Numbered from the stretch's first letter, positions 18,119-29,936 are shown. The stretch: DNA of 64,000 nt from Bombiscardovia asteroides_K (GCF_048001765.1 NZ_CP181447.1:1798001-1862000); one strand, 5' to 3'. Notes: generated by a model not told the origin, from the letters alone. Numbers and translations: made by a program.

Positions 18119-19471
18119 CTATTCGTCCAGCACGCCCTGATCCTTGACGTTCTGAGTTGCCTCCTTGAGCCCATCGGATGGAGATTTGGCACCGGTCATG
18201 ATCGAGGAGTGGGTGTCCTTGAGGATGGAGTTGATGGTATCCGTGGCCGTGGCCACGGGGGCTTCCATCTTCATGTCGTGCTTGCTCCATGCATCCTTGG
18301 AGGCCTGGTCGGAGGCCATACCCTCAGGAGAGAAGAAGGTCTCGGTCACCTTGTCGTCAATGTAGGCGGGGGTGGTGGAGAGCTTGGCCAGCTCAAGAGC
18401 ACCACCTTGACCTGTGGCCCACTTGACGAACTCCTTGGCAGCAGCCAGTTTCTGACCGGAAGACTTGGAAGAGATTGCCAGGCTGGTAGGGCTCCCGAAG
18501 GTAATCGGGGTCTTGGGCAGCTTCTTGTCGGGATTCTGGGGAGCCGGAGCCATGCCCCAGCTGAACTTCTGGGCTTCGCCTGACTGTTGCTGACTGACAA
18601 GGGTGGCGGCGTACCAGGTGCCCATGGGCATCATAGCTGCCTTCTGAGTGCCAAACTGCGCTTGATACTGAACCTTGTTGGTAAATGAGGTGTTCCAGTC
18701 GATCGTATACTTGTCTTTCTGCCACTCCAAGGCCCTCTTATAGAAAGGCTCCATGTAGGAGAAGTCGGCCTTGAGGAAGGTGCTGTCTGCAGACTTGCCG
18801 CACTGTGCCAGAGCGAAGGACTGCACGACTGACTGCCAGTTGTGCATGTACATGGGGTAGACGCTGTTGGCATCGTAACCTGCTGCCGGCAGCTTCTCCT
18901 TGAGTTCCTTAGCAGCCTTGGTGTAATCATCCCAGGTCCACTTGGCGTTCGGCTCTTCGACCCCGGCCTTCTTGAACATATCCTTGTTATAGAAGAGCAC
19001 CCAGGTATCACTGCGGTAGGGCAGGGCGAAGTACTTGCCGTCGTGGTTATAGCCGTTCAGATCAATATGCTTGTTGCCCTGGTAGCCCTTGGCGATATCG
19101 GATATATCCGCCAGTCCCTGCGAGTCTGCATAGGTGACATACTTGAGCATGTTCTTGATGGGGAAGACATCGGGTTGGGCGCCTGAGGAGATGTCCGCCG
19201 TCAGCTGCTTGTCATAGTCATCAGCTGAGTACTGCTTGACGTTGACGGTCACGTTGGGGTGGGCTTTATGGAAGCCGTCAGCCAGAGTCTTGAACTCAGG
19301 GGTCATATCCAAAGACCATCCTGCGAAGGTGATGGTTGTATTGGCCTTGCTGTCGAATCCGTCGCTGCCTGAGGAGGCCTGCTTGCTTGAGCCGCCACCG
19401 CCGCAGCCAGCCAGCAGCATGATGCCCGCAGTGGTCACCGCCAGAGCCTTGGTTATAGTTTTCACGTTCAT
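18119..19471 (-). CDS. Sugar ABC transporter substrate-binding lipoprotein
   Basis: A 450-residue extracellular solute-binding protein (family 1). The ATG at 19471 (MNVKTITKALAV) has AGGAAAG seven bases upstream; another ATG two codons earlier is possible. The signal peptide ends in the lipobox LLAGC, so the mature Cys is lipidated and tethers the protein outside the membrane. Ligand-binding segments such as TTITFAGWSLDMTPEFKTLADGFHKAHP and DVFPIKNMLKYVTYADSQGL are typical of cluster B/D proteins for oligosaccharides. First gene of the rhamnoside operon, divergent from the regulator. Confidence 0.92.
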   Translation of the reverse strand: MNVKTITKALAVTTAGIMLLAGCGGGGSSKQASSGSDGFDSKANTTITFAGWSLDMTPEFKTLADGFHKAHPNVTVNVKQYSADDYDKQLTADISSGAQPDVFPIKNMLKYVTYADSQGLADISDIAKGYQGNKHIDLNGYNHDGKYFALPYRSDTWVLFYNKDMFKKAGVEEPNAKWTWDDYTKAAKELKEKLPAAGYDANSVYPMYMHNWQSVVQSFALAQCGKSADSTFLKADFSYMEPFYKRALEWQKDKYTIDWNTSFTNKVQYQAQFGTQKAAMMPMGTWYAATLVSQQQSGEAQKFSWGMAPAPQNPDKKLPKTPITFGSPTSLAISSKSSGQKLAAAKEFVKWATGQGGALELAKLSTTPAYIDDKVTETFFSPEGMASDQASKDAWSKHDMKMEAPVATATDTINSILKDTHSSIMTGAKSPSDGLKEATQNVKDQGVLDE

Positions 19472-19779
19472 GGTCATCCCTTTCCTTCGGCGACAATGCC
19501 GGGGAAGAGGCCGGATATGGCCGACCCCTCTCTCGCTCCGGATTCATCACAGTCCTTAGGTAAACCCTTGTTGGATCACCTACCCATGATGATTCCGAAC
19601 GAACAAATCCAGACTAATTGGTCGGAAAATGACCTGAAGAGTTTGTTGCAGTCTGTTTCCATCACTCTTAGGCCATAACTCTGGTATACACTATGAAAGC
19701 TAGGAGAGCTGAAAATGCAGGGATGTTGGCCGTCGTGACTACCCTCATCAGCATCGCAGTAAAGCATCGAGGCCGGAGC
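19472..19779. other. Divergent intergenic region between importer operon and regulator
   Basis: About 300 bases with lower GC. Promoters for both directions must lie here, but no consensus -35/-10 pair stands out; TATACA near 19685 could be a -10 for the regulator. No clear operator palindrome longer than about 4 bases per arm was found. Confidence 0.3.
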
Positions 19780-21117
19780 ATGAATCAAAGAGAATCAGGG
19801 GCAAGGAATAAAAGACAGGACCACGCTGATGGGTCCTTTCCAAAGCCCCCGGCAGCAGGATGGCTCCCGGCTCAGAGACGAGAACTGATCCTCAACGCAC
19901 TTCTTAGAGAGAGCGTAGTCAGAGTACCCTACCTGGCGCGGATGATGGGCACCACTGAAATAACCGTCCGAAGGGATTTGAATAATCTGGCCAGTGCTGG
20001 TCTCGTCAGACGAGTGCGCGGGGGTGCCCTGGCGGTCAAATCTCTGGATTCCCAAGGCCAATCTTTTGAATCGCTCACAATCTCATCCTCCAACAATTCT
20101 GACCCAACCTTGACTGGAATACCAGAGTCATCAGTCAGAACGAAAGTCGCCTCGAAAAGGAAAGCCAGAAGAAAGGGCAATCCATATCAAGCTAGCAGCA
20201 GTGGAAACACCGACGGCAAAACCAGTGATGGCATGTCAAGCATCACCATGGATAAAGCCTCCAGCCAGGATAGAGGAGCTGTTGTTCGTAGAAGCCGAAT
20301 CGGGGTGGCTCTGCCCGAGCCTAGTTTCATCTGGCCCTCAGTGAACGATGCCATCAGACGTATGGCGGCTGAACAATTCGGACTGGAGATCGTGGCCAAG
20401 GAAACTTCCTATGAGACCTTTCCTGAGGTAGATATTCTGGAAGATCTGGCCACTGATCCACAGATGCTTGGACTGATCGTGGCCCCAAGCATCGAACCGG
20501 ATGTCGCGCCGGAAACCTGGCAATGGCTGACCGAGTGCCAACTGCCTGTAACCATTCTGGAACGCCATCCGCCACAGTGGCTGCCCGGATTCTTCGACTC
20601 AGTTCATACCGATCACCCAGCCGGAGTCCGCCGAGGACTGCAACATTTCCGCCAGCACGGCCACCACCGGGTGGGACTGGCTCTGGGTAGGACCCCCACC
20701 GCAGGCGATATCGAGCTGGGCTGGCAGCTGATGATGCGAGAAGGAGACGGGCTTGAACAGACCTTCCTGCTCAAGGACAAGCAACCATATGCAGCTGAGG
20801 ATGTCGAGCAGATTGTCCAGACGATTCTCGACACACACACAACGGCTGTCCTGGTCCATCCAGACTACCTGTCCATCGCTCTGGTCCAGGCCCTGGAAAG
20901 ACGGGGGTGCCGCATTCCCAACGATCTATCCATGATTACCATCGATGGCTACACCAAGCGCCTGACCGTCCTGCGATCCTCGGCCCAGGATCTGGCGACC
21001 GCTGCCCTACGCCTCCAAGTGCGGCGGATACAAGACCCGGACCAGCGCATCGAGCACCTCTACATAGAGCCGGAGCTTATTGACAGAGGATCGGTTGCCG
21101 ACATGGCTGACAAGTAG
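19780..21117 (+). CDS. Chimeric transcription regulator: DeoR-type HTH with LacI-type sensor
   Basis: A 445-residue protein from the ATG at 19780 (upstream extension is not conserved-looking). Residues about 35-90 form a DeoR-family winged helix: QRRELILNALLRESVVRVPYLARMM, then TEITVRRDLNNLASAGLVRRVRGGAL. A Ser/Lys-rich linker of about 90 residues follows. From about residue 165 there is a periplasmic-binding-protein fold like LacI/GalR effector domains: RIGVALPEPSFIWPSVNDAIRRMA, then LRSSAQDLATAALRL near the end. DeoR proteins normally carry a sugar-phosphate sensor instead, so this pairing is unusual. It is divergent from the sugar importer and most likely controls it. Confidence 0.8.
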   Translation: MNQRESGARNKRQDHADGSFPKPPAAGWLPAQRRELILNALLRESVVRVPYLARMMGTTEITVRRDLNNLASAGLVRRVRGGALAVKSLDSQGQSFESLTISSSNNSDPTLTGIPESSVRTKVASKRKARRKGNPYQASSSGNTDGKTSDGMSSITMDKASSQDRGAVVRRSRIGVALPEPSFIWPSVNDAIRRMAAEQFGLEIVAKETSYETFPEVDILEDLATDPQMLGLIVAPSIEPDVAPETWQWLTECQLPVTILERHPPQWLPGFFDSVHTDHPAGVRRGLQHFRQHGHHRVGLALGRTPTAGDIELGWQLMMREGDGLEQTFLLKDKQPYAAEDVEQIVQTILDTHTTAVLVHPDYLSIALVQALERRGCRIPNDLSMITIDGYTKRLTVLRSSAQDLATAALRLQVRRIQDPDQRIEHLYIEPELIDRGSVADMADK

Positions 21118-21315
21118 GCAGCGCCTACTCAGGGCCTGTATGGCGCAACCGACCTCCGGCTGGTCCATGAATCGGTCAAGACCAGAATGGTCGCAATAAC
21201 CATGTAGTTGATGAATAACGAGCCAATGAATGTATAAAAGAAGGCAGTCAACCCAAGGTCAACAGCCTTCAACAGGCAAAAGGCGCTCAAGCATGGGATT
21301 CTTGCCGGTCAGCAA

Positions 21316-22068
21316 TTAAAGCTCGCGCACGATGTCCAGTACCAGCCTGGCGGCCGTGTCGGCATATTCGGAGATGTCGAACTCCCGGAAGACCTCGTAG
21401 TCGGTATCGGCGTTGTCACTGAGAGCACGGATAACAAGAGCAGGCACCTTGTTGCGGGCAGCCACGTGGCAGACGGCCGCTCCTTCCATCTCGACCGCAT
21501 CGGCCCCGGTCTGCTCCTTGACCTGGGCAATCTTCTCCGGGTTGTCCACAAAGTAGTTGCCTGTGGCAATGGTGCCGACGATGTGCTTGATTCCCATGGC
21601 ATCCAGAGTGCGGCTTGCCAGATCCAACAGGTGGGGGTCCGAGTGGAACTCCTCGGTACCGGGAGCCGACTGGGCCACCAATCGCATGTCCGTGTCCAGA
21701 TAGCGCAGGGTGCCTCCAAGAACCACGTCGTTGATGTGCAAGTCCTTGTTCAGGTTGCCGGCGATGCCGGAGAAGATCACGGCCCTGGGATGGAAGGCAT
21801 CAATCAGATACTGCGTGGTGGCGGCGATGTTGACAGTACCCATGCCGCCCACTGTGGCAGCCAGTCGAACCGGGCCCTGCGACCCATCAAGGGTGCCACA
21901 TATGACTTTCAGTCCAGCATCACTGGCGTGCGGATCCTGATCCGCCTGCTTCAGACCTTGGCCAATCAGGGCCACTTCCTCGTCCATGGCTCCTATGACG
22001 ACAACCGGTCGTCGATCTTCACCCTTCAGGGAACCGTCCGTTTCGCTCATGCCTGACTCCTTATCCAT
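21316..22068 (-). CDS. mtnN: 5'-methylthioadenosine/S-adenosylhomocysteine nucleosidase
   Basis: A 250-residue cytoplasmic enzyme cleaving MTA and SAH to adenine plus the thioribose products, part of methyl cycle recycling and of AI-2 precursor formation. Signature parts: VVIGAMDEEVALI (catalytic Glu region), ATVGGMGTVNIAATTQYLIDAFHPRAVIFSGIAG, TGADAVEMEGAAVCHVA (ribose-binding Met-Glu), and VIRALSDNAD with the catalytic Asp. The start may be 18 bases further in (MSETDGS). It follows the DAHP synthase genes by 47 bases on the same strand. Confidence 0.93.
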   Translation of the reverse strand: MDKESGMSETDGSLKGEDRRPVVVIGAMDEEVALIGQGLKQADQDPHASDAGLKVICGTLDGSQGPVRLAATVGGMGTVNIAATTQYLIDAFHPRAVIFSGIAGNLNKDLHINDVVLGGTLRYLDTDMRLVAQSAPGTEEFHSDPHLLDLASRTLDAMGIKHIVGTIATGNYFVDNPEKIAQVKEQTGADAVEMEGAAVCHVAARNKVPALVIRALSDNADTDYEVFREFDISEYADTAARLVLDIVREL

Positions 22069-22115
22069 GATTTCACCTGCGACTGCGGCCCGACCAGCCT
22101 ACTGCAAGCCATGAG

Positions 22116-24478
<2,363 letters not shown>

Positions 24479-24557
24479 GGTCGCTCTCCTCTCTGTCGCG
24501 CTACGACGATCATGCCCGAATTGCTTATGACCGCCCACATCCGGGTCAATGTGGACG

Positions 24558-24595
24558 GTCCGTTCCCGCGACCCTGATAGACCACGGGAACGGAC
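24558..24595 (-). promoter_or_regulatory. Stem-loop between pepC and the DAHP synthase genes
   Basis: Eleven-base arms GTCCGTTCCCG (24558-24568) and CGGGAACGGAC (24585-24595) pair perfectly around a 16-base loop, 38 bases after the pepC stop. There is no T run after it. It may end or stabilise the pepC transcript, or be part of an aro leader. Confidence 0.5.
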
Positions 24596-24632
24596 AGTGA
24601 GATAGGTAAATATGGCTAAATGGTGCTGTTGC

Positions 24633-25997
24633 TCAGGCCAAGGCACCCATGGGGTCCCAGGCGGGCAGCATGATGGCCTCCAGGTCGAAGGCCTTGCGAT
24701 ACTCCTCGGACAACATGGACTTTGGTACGGCCACCTCATAGACATACTGGCTGAACCAGTCGTCGCTCATGGTGAAATAGCCCTTGTTGGCGATGTCCCC
24801 GCCCCAGGAGTTCTCCACCCGCCAGCGATTGGTGGTCCGACCGTCATCGGCCACGTCCACGCCCACGAATGCCATGGCATGGTTCTGGGCCGAGTCGCCG
24901 AAGCGCACCCGTTGCTCCTTGTCCATGTCGAAGTCAACACCGTAGACCCGGCCATACTCGAACAGGTCGGTGGCCCACTGACCGGCCTTGCGGTCCATCA
25001 TGGGGTGGCAGTCAGCGCCGAACCAGACCGGCAGACCCTGCTCGCTCATCAGACGACGTGCACAGTCCTTCATAACCTCCACCGGGACGTTCAGGTACTC
25101 GGTGGGGTCGCCGCCGGCCACGTTGCCCAGATGCTCGATGCCAATCTTGCGACCCTTGGGGTGCTCGGGGCGCGGATCGTCGACCAGGCAGACATAGTCC
25201 TCAAGCCCGGCATTCACGTAGCGCTTCCAGAACTCCTGCGGGGTGATCCGCCCATCCCGGTGGAAGACGCCATCCTTGTCGGTCCACTCCCAGTCGAAGC
25301 TGGTGGGCGGTGTGCCCAGATGAATAGTGAGGATACGGTGACCGGCCTCCAGGGTCTGGTCGATAATCTCGTCGATGCCGTTCGGATTGGCCACCATGTG
25401 AGCAGTGGCCTGATGGAGCAGACGACGCAGCTGATCGTTCATCTGGCTGGTGTTCTGGGAGGAGGCGGTCTCGGGATAGTACTGCTTGGGCACTGCGCCG
25501 TACTTCTTATAGATGTTCATGGCCATGATCCACTGGCCGCCATCGCCCATGACATCGCCCATCAGGAAGCGCATGAGCTGGGAGTCGACGGGCTCGCCTG
25601 CACGCACCAGAGCCGCCACGTCGCGCAGGAAGTAGTTGACGCGCTCAAGCTTGTCATAGTACATGGCGTAGTTCTGGGACAGCTCGAAGTCGCCCATGGG
25701 GTTGGCGGTGCTTTCGCCGTCAATGTTCAGAGCCTTGCGGGCAACGAATCGAGCTACATTCAGCGAGCTGAAGAGCCAGCAGCGGCCGGAGTGCGCCTGC
25801 GAGGTGACCGTACCATTGTCGATGCTGACCGAAAATCGGTGCTGGAGCAGACGGGAACGATTATAGTTGTGGGCCACTTCGTCAATGCCTACCTGAGTGA
25901 CGGCGTTCATGGCGACGTGGTTGGCCTCGCGCTCATCGAAGGCGGTGCGCAGGCCCTCCAAACGGGTCTGATCCAGTGGTGTCAGTGCTGATGTCAT
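24633..25997 (-). CDS. pepC: Aminopeptidase C (C1B family, bleomycin hydrolase type)
   Basis: A 454-residue cytoplasmic cysteine aminopeptidase that trims peptides to amino acids. Papain-like active-site parts are complete: QAHSGRCWLFSSLNVAR (catalytic Gln and Cys), NHAMAFVGVDV (His) and WRVENSWGGDIANKGYFTMS (Asn). Length matches the family (about 440-450). It is transcribed alone or ahead of the DAHP synthase genes on the same strand, with a stem-loop between. Confidence 0.95.
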   Translation of the reverse strand: MTSALTPLDQTRLEGLRTAFDEREANHVAMNAVTQVGIDEVAHNYNRSRLLQHRFSVSIDNGTVTSQAHSGRCWLFSSLNVARFVARKALNIDGESTANPMGDFELSQNYAMYYDKLERVNYFLRDVAALVRAGEPVDSQLMRFLMGDVMGDGGQWIMAMNIYKKYGAVPKQYYPETASSQNTSQMNDQLRRLLHQATAHMVANPNGIDEIIDQTLEAGHRILTIHLGTPPTSFDWEWTDKDGVFHRDGRITPQEFWKRYVNAGLEDYVCLVDDPRPEHPKGRKIGIEHLGNVAGGDPTEYLNVPVEVMKDCARRLMSEQGLPVWFGADCHPMMDRKAGQWATDLFEYGRVYGVDFDMDKEQRVRFGDSAQNHAMAFVGVDVADDGRTTNRWRVENSWGGDIANKGYFTMSDDWFSQYVYEVAVPKSMLSEEYRKAFDLEAIMLPAWDPMGALA

Positions 25998-26109
25998 ACG
26001 GTCTACCCTTGTTTCCTTTCATGCGGATGTATCTGCATCCCTGCATCCAGCATAGCGGGAATCAGTCATCGAGGGTTCGCCTGGAGGAGGATGTGGACAA
26101 CTGTATCTA

Positions 26110-27126
26110 TCAAGCCAGGGAGAAGCGCTGGGCTGCATTGACCACTGCCAGGACCACCAGGACGGCCAACCCAAGAGAGATCCAACCCTTATAGGTTCCG
26201 TGGCGTGAGCGGTTGGCGCGCAGGTAGTCTGCCAGTTGTCCCCGAATCACCCAGAGGACGGCCAGTCCCCCAACCAGGCCCAGAATGGTCATTCCTTGGT
26301 TGATCATCGTGCCGGTGCGGGCCGGCACCGTCTGGGTCAGCCACATCATGGCGTCAGCCAGGACCAGGTTGTTGAAAATATGCAGAGCCATGGACCAGAG
26401 GATGGAGTATTCCATGGCGATGAAGCCCAGGACCAGACCCAGCAGGAAGGTGAACAGACTCTGGGTGATGTCCCCGTGCAGGCAGGCGAAGATAAAGGAG
26501 GAGGTGACGATGGCGAAGGTCCGTCCGAAGGGTCTGAGCCTGCCCATGACCACGCCACGCAGCAGGAACTCCTCGACGACGGGGACCAGGATGGCCGTGT
26601 CCAGGGGCGACAGGAAACCGTGCTGGCCCGCAGCGATCTGGGAGGTGGTGGAATGGTAGACCAGCCCCAGGGCCTGGGATCCCTGGTTGACCACCCAGGT
26701 GAAGCCCGTCTCGATGCTGCTGGCCAGCATAATCAGCAGGATGGCCCCGATCAGCACGGCCGGACCGGGATCGGTCTGCGCCTTGTAGCGCACCGGGTTA
26801 GAGCCACGGCCGAGCAGGTCCTGGCCGCGGGTACCGAAGAGAAAGACCAGCATAACCAGATCGCCTAGCAGATCAGCCAGACCTGGCTGACGAGCAATGC
26901 CCAGGGCTGCGGCCACCGAGGGTAGATTCAGAACTCCCGCAATCAGATTGGCTACCACCAGGTACACCAGAGCATAAAGAGATTGCAGATCCACCCCACG
27001 ACGCACCTGAGCGCTCCATGAGCGTACAGGTCCTTCGGATGCGCTCGACCCTCCCTGTCTGCCCGCATCCGTCTCAATCGAATATGTGGCAGACACATGT
27101 GATGATGCATGCTGTGAATGCTGCAT
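26110..27126 (-). CDS. CPBP family intramembrane metalloprotease (CAAX protease/Abi)
   Basis: A 338-residue multi-pass membrane protein. CPBP motifs are present: VPVVEEFLLRGVVMGRL (the EExxxR motif), FIFACLHGDITQSLFTFLLGLVLGF (FxxxH), and LHIFNNLV with the third-motif histidine and asparagine. Bacterial members are linked to bacteriocin self-immunity, protein processing or cell-wall stress, but no role can be fixed here. The N-terminal 45 residues are polar. Confidence 0.85.
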   Translation of the reverse strand: MQHSQHASSHVSATYSIETDAGRQGGSSASEGPVRSWSAQVRRGVDLQSLYALVYLVVANLIAGVLNLPSVAAALGIARQPGLADLLGDLVMLVFLFGTRGQDLLGRGSNPVRYKAQTDPGPAVLIGAILLIMLASSIETGFTWVVNQGSQALGLVYHSTTSQIAAGQHGFLSPLDTAILVPVVEEFLLRGVVMGRLRPFGRTFAIVTSSFIFACLHGDITQSLFTFLLGLVLGFIAMEYSILWSMALHIFNNLVLADAMMWLTQTVPARTGTMINQGMTILGLVGGLAVLWVIRGQLADYLRANRSRHGTYKGWISLGLAVLVVLAVVNAAQRFSLA

Positions 27127-27261
27127 GATGCTCTCCCAACCCTGTGACCTCTGGCCTGCACCCTTTCACCACCGACTCTAGGCCACGGCAGCGGTTCGGA
27201 TCGAGATTGACGCCCATGCCGGTTCGGCATGGGGTCACGCAATTTCCAGGAAGGAGGGGAA

Positions 27262-27303
27262 AAAGAAAGGCCGGCTTGCAGATCATGCCTGCAAGCCGGC
27301 CTT
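27262..27303 (-). terminator. Intrinsic terminator of the coiled-coil gene
   Basis: Arms GGCCGGCTTGCA (27269-27280) and TGCAAGCCGGCC (27290-27301) pair perfectly with a 9-base loop. On the minus strand the stem is followed by TTTCTTTTTCCCC. It lies about 25 bases after the stop of the coiled-coil gene at 27326. Confidence 0.9.
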
Positions 27304-27325
27304 GGCGAATATGGACGTTCGCTGA

Positions 27326-29050
27326 TCAGTCCCGATCGGTCGGGGTCACGTCATCGTTGATGGGTGGAATGACCGTAGTCTCCTGGTCAGTGACCGCCTT
27401 CTCCACCTGTCCATCCTTGGCCTGGTCTGGCGTATCATCGGCCTGGACGGATGCATCGGGCAGGACGCTCGGCGCCGGGGAGGGCAGGACCTGGGTCGGC
27501 ATATTGGCCGAGGACCGGACAGCCACAGCTGCGCTGGCTTCATCTTTGGCATCCTTGACGGAATCAGCTGCCGCATCATCAGCCGCCAGGTCATCGGCCG
27601 GTTGGCTCTCCGCGACCGAATCGACCGAAGTCTGAGTGGCTTCTTCCTGATTCTCGGTGACGGGCTGACCGATACCATCATCCTCGCTTTCGGCCTTCGA
27701 AGCAGGCACAGGTAGCGGATCCGCGGCAGGTACAGCGTTGACTACGGGAACACTGGGAGCCTGGCCATCGTCCTGGTCATTGACCACAGCCTCATCGTGG
27801 AAGCCATCAAAGTTGCCGAAGGACTTGGAGAAGATGTTCCGCAGCTCGTCGACCCGGGAGGTGATAGTGGCTTCCCGATGCTGCAGCTTGGTGATGTGAT
27901 CCTTGAGCCCGTCCAGCTCAGCCTGGGCGGCCTTGCGATAGGCCTCGACCTCGGCCTGGGCGCGCTGCTTGGCCTCCTCCAGCAGCTGGCTGGCCTTGCG
28001 CTCGGACTCTTCACGCTTGAAGGCGGCGAACGAATCGGCATCCTTGCGGGTGGCCTTGGCCTGTTCTATCAGCTCCTGGGTCTCCTTCTCGGTCTTGACC
28101 CGCCGTTCCTCCAGGCTCTTGAGCAGCTCGCCCACCTTCTTGGTGGCATCCTCCTGCTGGGCTGCGATGTCGGAGCGGACCTGCTCGGCCTCGGCGTTGA
28201 CCTTGGCCATGGTCTCGGCACTGGTGACCTTGGACTCGTCCACGATCTGCTGGGCCTCGGACTTGGCCTTGTCGGTGATCTCCGAAGCCTGCCTGCGGGC
28301 ATCGTTCAGGCTCTTGGAGACCTGCTCGCGTACGTCGGCCAGCTTCTTGTTGGCCTCGGCCAGGGCCTTCTGAATCTGATCGTTGGCATCCTTCTTGAGC
28401 TTGGCGATCTCCTCGTCACTCTTGCGCCGCTTGTCGGCGATCTCCTTGGCAGCCTTGGCCTTCTGCTCGGACAGCTCCTTGTCCTGGGTGGCCTTGCTGG
28501 TGGCCAGCCGCTTCTCGTGCTCCTCGCGGGAGTTCTGCAGCTCCAGATCCAGGGCCTGGCGACGTTCGGCCACCACCTTGTCGGCTGCGGACTTGCTCTG
28601 CTCGCTCTGCTGCTTGGCAGTGGTGGTGACGGTCCTGGCTTCGTCGTTGGCGGCCTCGACGATGGACTTGGCCTTGGCGTTGGCCTCGTCCACGATGTGC
28701 TTGGCTTCAAGCTGGGCCTCGTTGACCAGGGTCGTCGCCTTCTCCTGGGCGGAGGTCTTGGTGGATGCCGCATCCTGCTTGGCACGGTTGAGCAGCTCGG
28801 TGCTGGTCTGCTCGGCCGAGGCCAGCAGCTGCTGGGCGTTGGCTCCAAGGGAGGCGAAGGAGTTGCGCGGCTGTTCGACCTTGCGTGACTTGGCCTCCTG
28901 GAGTTCCGCCTCCAGCTTCAGAATGCGATCATCGTCAGCCTTGATCTGCTGACGCAACCGGGCCAGATTGCTCCGTGAGGCCGCCAGGGCCTGGTCGACC
29001 CGCTCCTTGTCATAGCCTCGCAGGACAACGGGAAACTGATCTTCGGCCAT
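27326..29050 (-). CDS. DivIVA-like coiled-coil protein
   Basis: A 574-residue protein starting at the ATG at 29050 (MAEDQFPVVLRGYDKERVDQAL) after GAGGAG. The first 40 residues resemble the membrane-curvature-sensing DivIVA/Wag31 N-terminus (F..VLRGYDKERVD). Residues about 40-430 form a very long, nearly uninterrupted coiled coil rich in Ala, Glu, Lys and Gln with heptads. The last 140 residues are acidic and disordered (Asp/Ala/Val/Pro). Actinobacterial proteins of this shape (Scy, FilP, Wag31 relatives) organise polar growth and cell-wall synthesis, and a similar cytoskeletal role is inferred. Confidence 0.75.
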   Translation of the reverse strand: MAEDQFPVVLRGYDKERVDQALAASRSNLARLRQQIKADDDRILKLEAELQEAKSRKVEQPRNSFASLGANAQQLLASAEQTSTELLNRAKQDAASTKTSAQEKATTLVNEAQLEAKHIVDEANAKAKSIVEAANDEARTVTTTAKQQSEQSKSAADKVVAERRQALDLELQNSREEHEKRLATSKATQDKELSEQKAKAAKEIADKRRKSDEEIAKLKKDANDQIQKALAEANKKLADVREQVSKSLNDARRQASEITDKAKSEAQQIVDESKVTSAETMAKVNAEAEQVRSDIAAQQEDATKKVGELLKSLEERRVKTEKETQELIEQAKATRKDADSFAAFKREESERKASQLLEEAKQRAQAEVEAYRKAAQAELDGLKDHITKLQHREATITSRVDELRNIFSKSFGNFDGFHDEAVVNDQDDGQAPSVPVVNAVPAADPLPVPASKAESEDDGIGQPVTENQEEATQTSVDSVAESQPADDLAADDAAADSVKDAKDEASAAVAVRSSANMPTQVLPSPAPSVLPDASVQADDTPDQAKDGQVEKAVTDQETTVIPPINDDVTPTDRD

Positions 29051-29194
29051 GGAAACACTCCTCTTCGCCACCAGGACATGCCGGCCCGTGACAAGGATGT
29101 CTTCGGTCCGGTGGATTTACCTCGACTCTACCCCATGGCAGGCCAAAATTCGCCGTCTGACCTGCCGCCGACACATTGGCCTTACATAAGGGTC

Positions 29195-29923
29195 TCAGGC
29201 AATAAGAATAGGACTGGAGGAGGGCCTGCGATAGTAGCGAATGGTCTCATTGACCACCTCGCGCACAGCCTGTATCTGCTGATCCAGGGGCAGACCGCAC
29301 TCCTGACCGCCGCTTTCATTGACCAGGGGAAGGCTGACGAACCCGGCCAGGACATCCTTGTGTCCTGCAGCCCATGCCAGCAGGTTGTAGAAGAGCGCGT
29401 TGCAGACATAGGTACCCGCGTCCGAGCTCAGCGTGGCGGGAATGCCACAGGTGCCGAAGTCGTGCAGGATGGCCCTCAGCGGCAGTCGGGTCCAGTAGGC
29501 GGCCGGGCCCCGGGGGTCGATGGGCTGGCGGCTGTTCTCGCGGCCGGCATCCGAGGGCTCCTGCTCCCCTGAGTTGTCACGGTCGTCTGCGTCGTCCTCC
29601 TTGAGGTTGACGGCGCAACGCTCCATGGCGATGCCGCGAGCCCGACGCTTGAGACCTGTGGCGATGATGATATCGGGGTGCACCCGCTCTATGGCCTCAT
29701 GCAGTATAGGCCAGGCCTTGGCGAAGCTGACAGGCATGGTGACGGAGGAAATAGCCAGGTCCACGCCCTCCAAGGGATCCTCCTCGGTGGGGCCGACTGG
29801 CCGCATGCCCTCCATGCCATGCTCGGCCAGAGCCTGTGAGACCTCATAGGAAGGGTTGACGTCAACACCCTGGTAATGGTCGTATCCGGCGACGATGACC
29901 TTGATCTGCTCCATGTGCCCCAT
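29195..29923 (-). CDS. pcp: Pyroglutamyl-peptidase I-like protein (C15), catalytic His not seen
   Basis: A 242-residue member of the C15 peptidase family that removes N-terminal pyroglutamate. The catalytic Glu region (IATGLKRRARGIAMERCAVNL) and catalytic Cys region (LSSDAGTYVCNALFYNLL) are present. Where the third catalytic residue is expected (usual GF.HVP), the sequence is AGFVSLPLVNES, so His is replaced by Ser. A polar insert of about 30 residues (DDADDRDNSGEQEPSDAGRENS) interrupts the middle. It may be inactive or use another His. It sits 13 bases downstream of ispD. Confidence 0.75.
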   Translation of the reverse strand: MGHMEQIKVIVAGYDHYQGVDVNPSYEVSQALAEHGMEGMRPVGPTEEDPLEGVDLAISSVTMPVSFAKAWPILHEAIERVHPDIIIATGLKRRARGIAMERCAVNLKEDDADDRDNSGEQEPSDAGRENSRQPIDPRGPAAYWTRLPLRAILHDFGTCGIPATLSSDAGTYVCNALFYNLLAWAAGHKDVLAGFVSLPLVNESGGQECGLPLDQQIQAVREVVNETIRYYRRPSSSPILIA

Positions 29924-29936
29924 GGTACACAGGACT

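Noticed and set aside
27797..28888. A 363-residue Leu/Gly-rich plus-strand frame
   Set aside because: Antisense to the coiled-coil gene; its repetitive composition mirrors the heptads.
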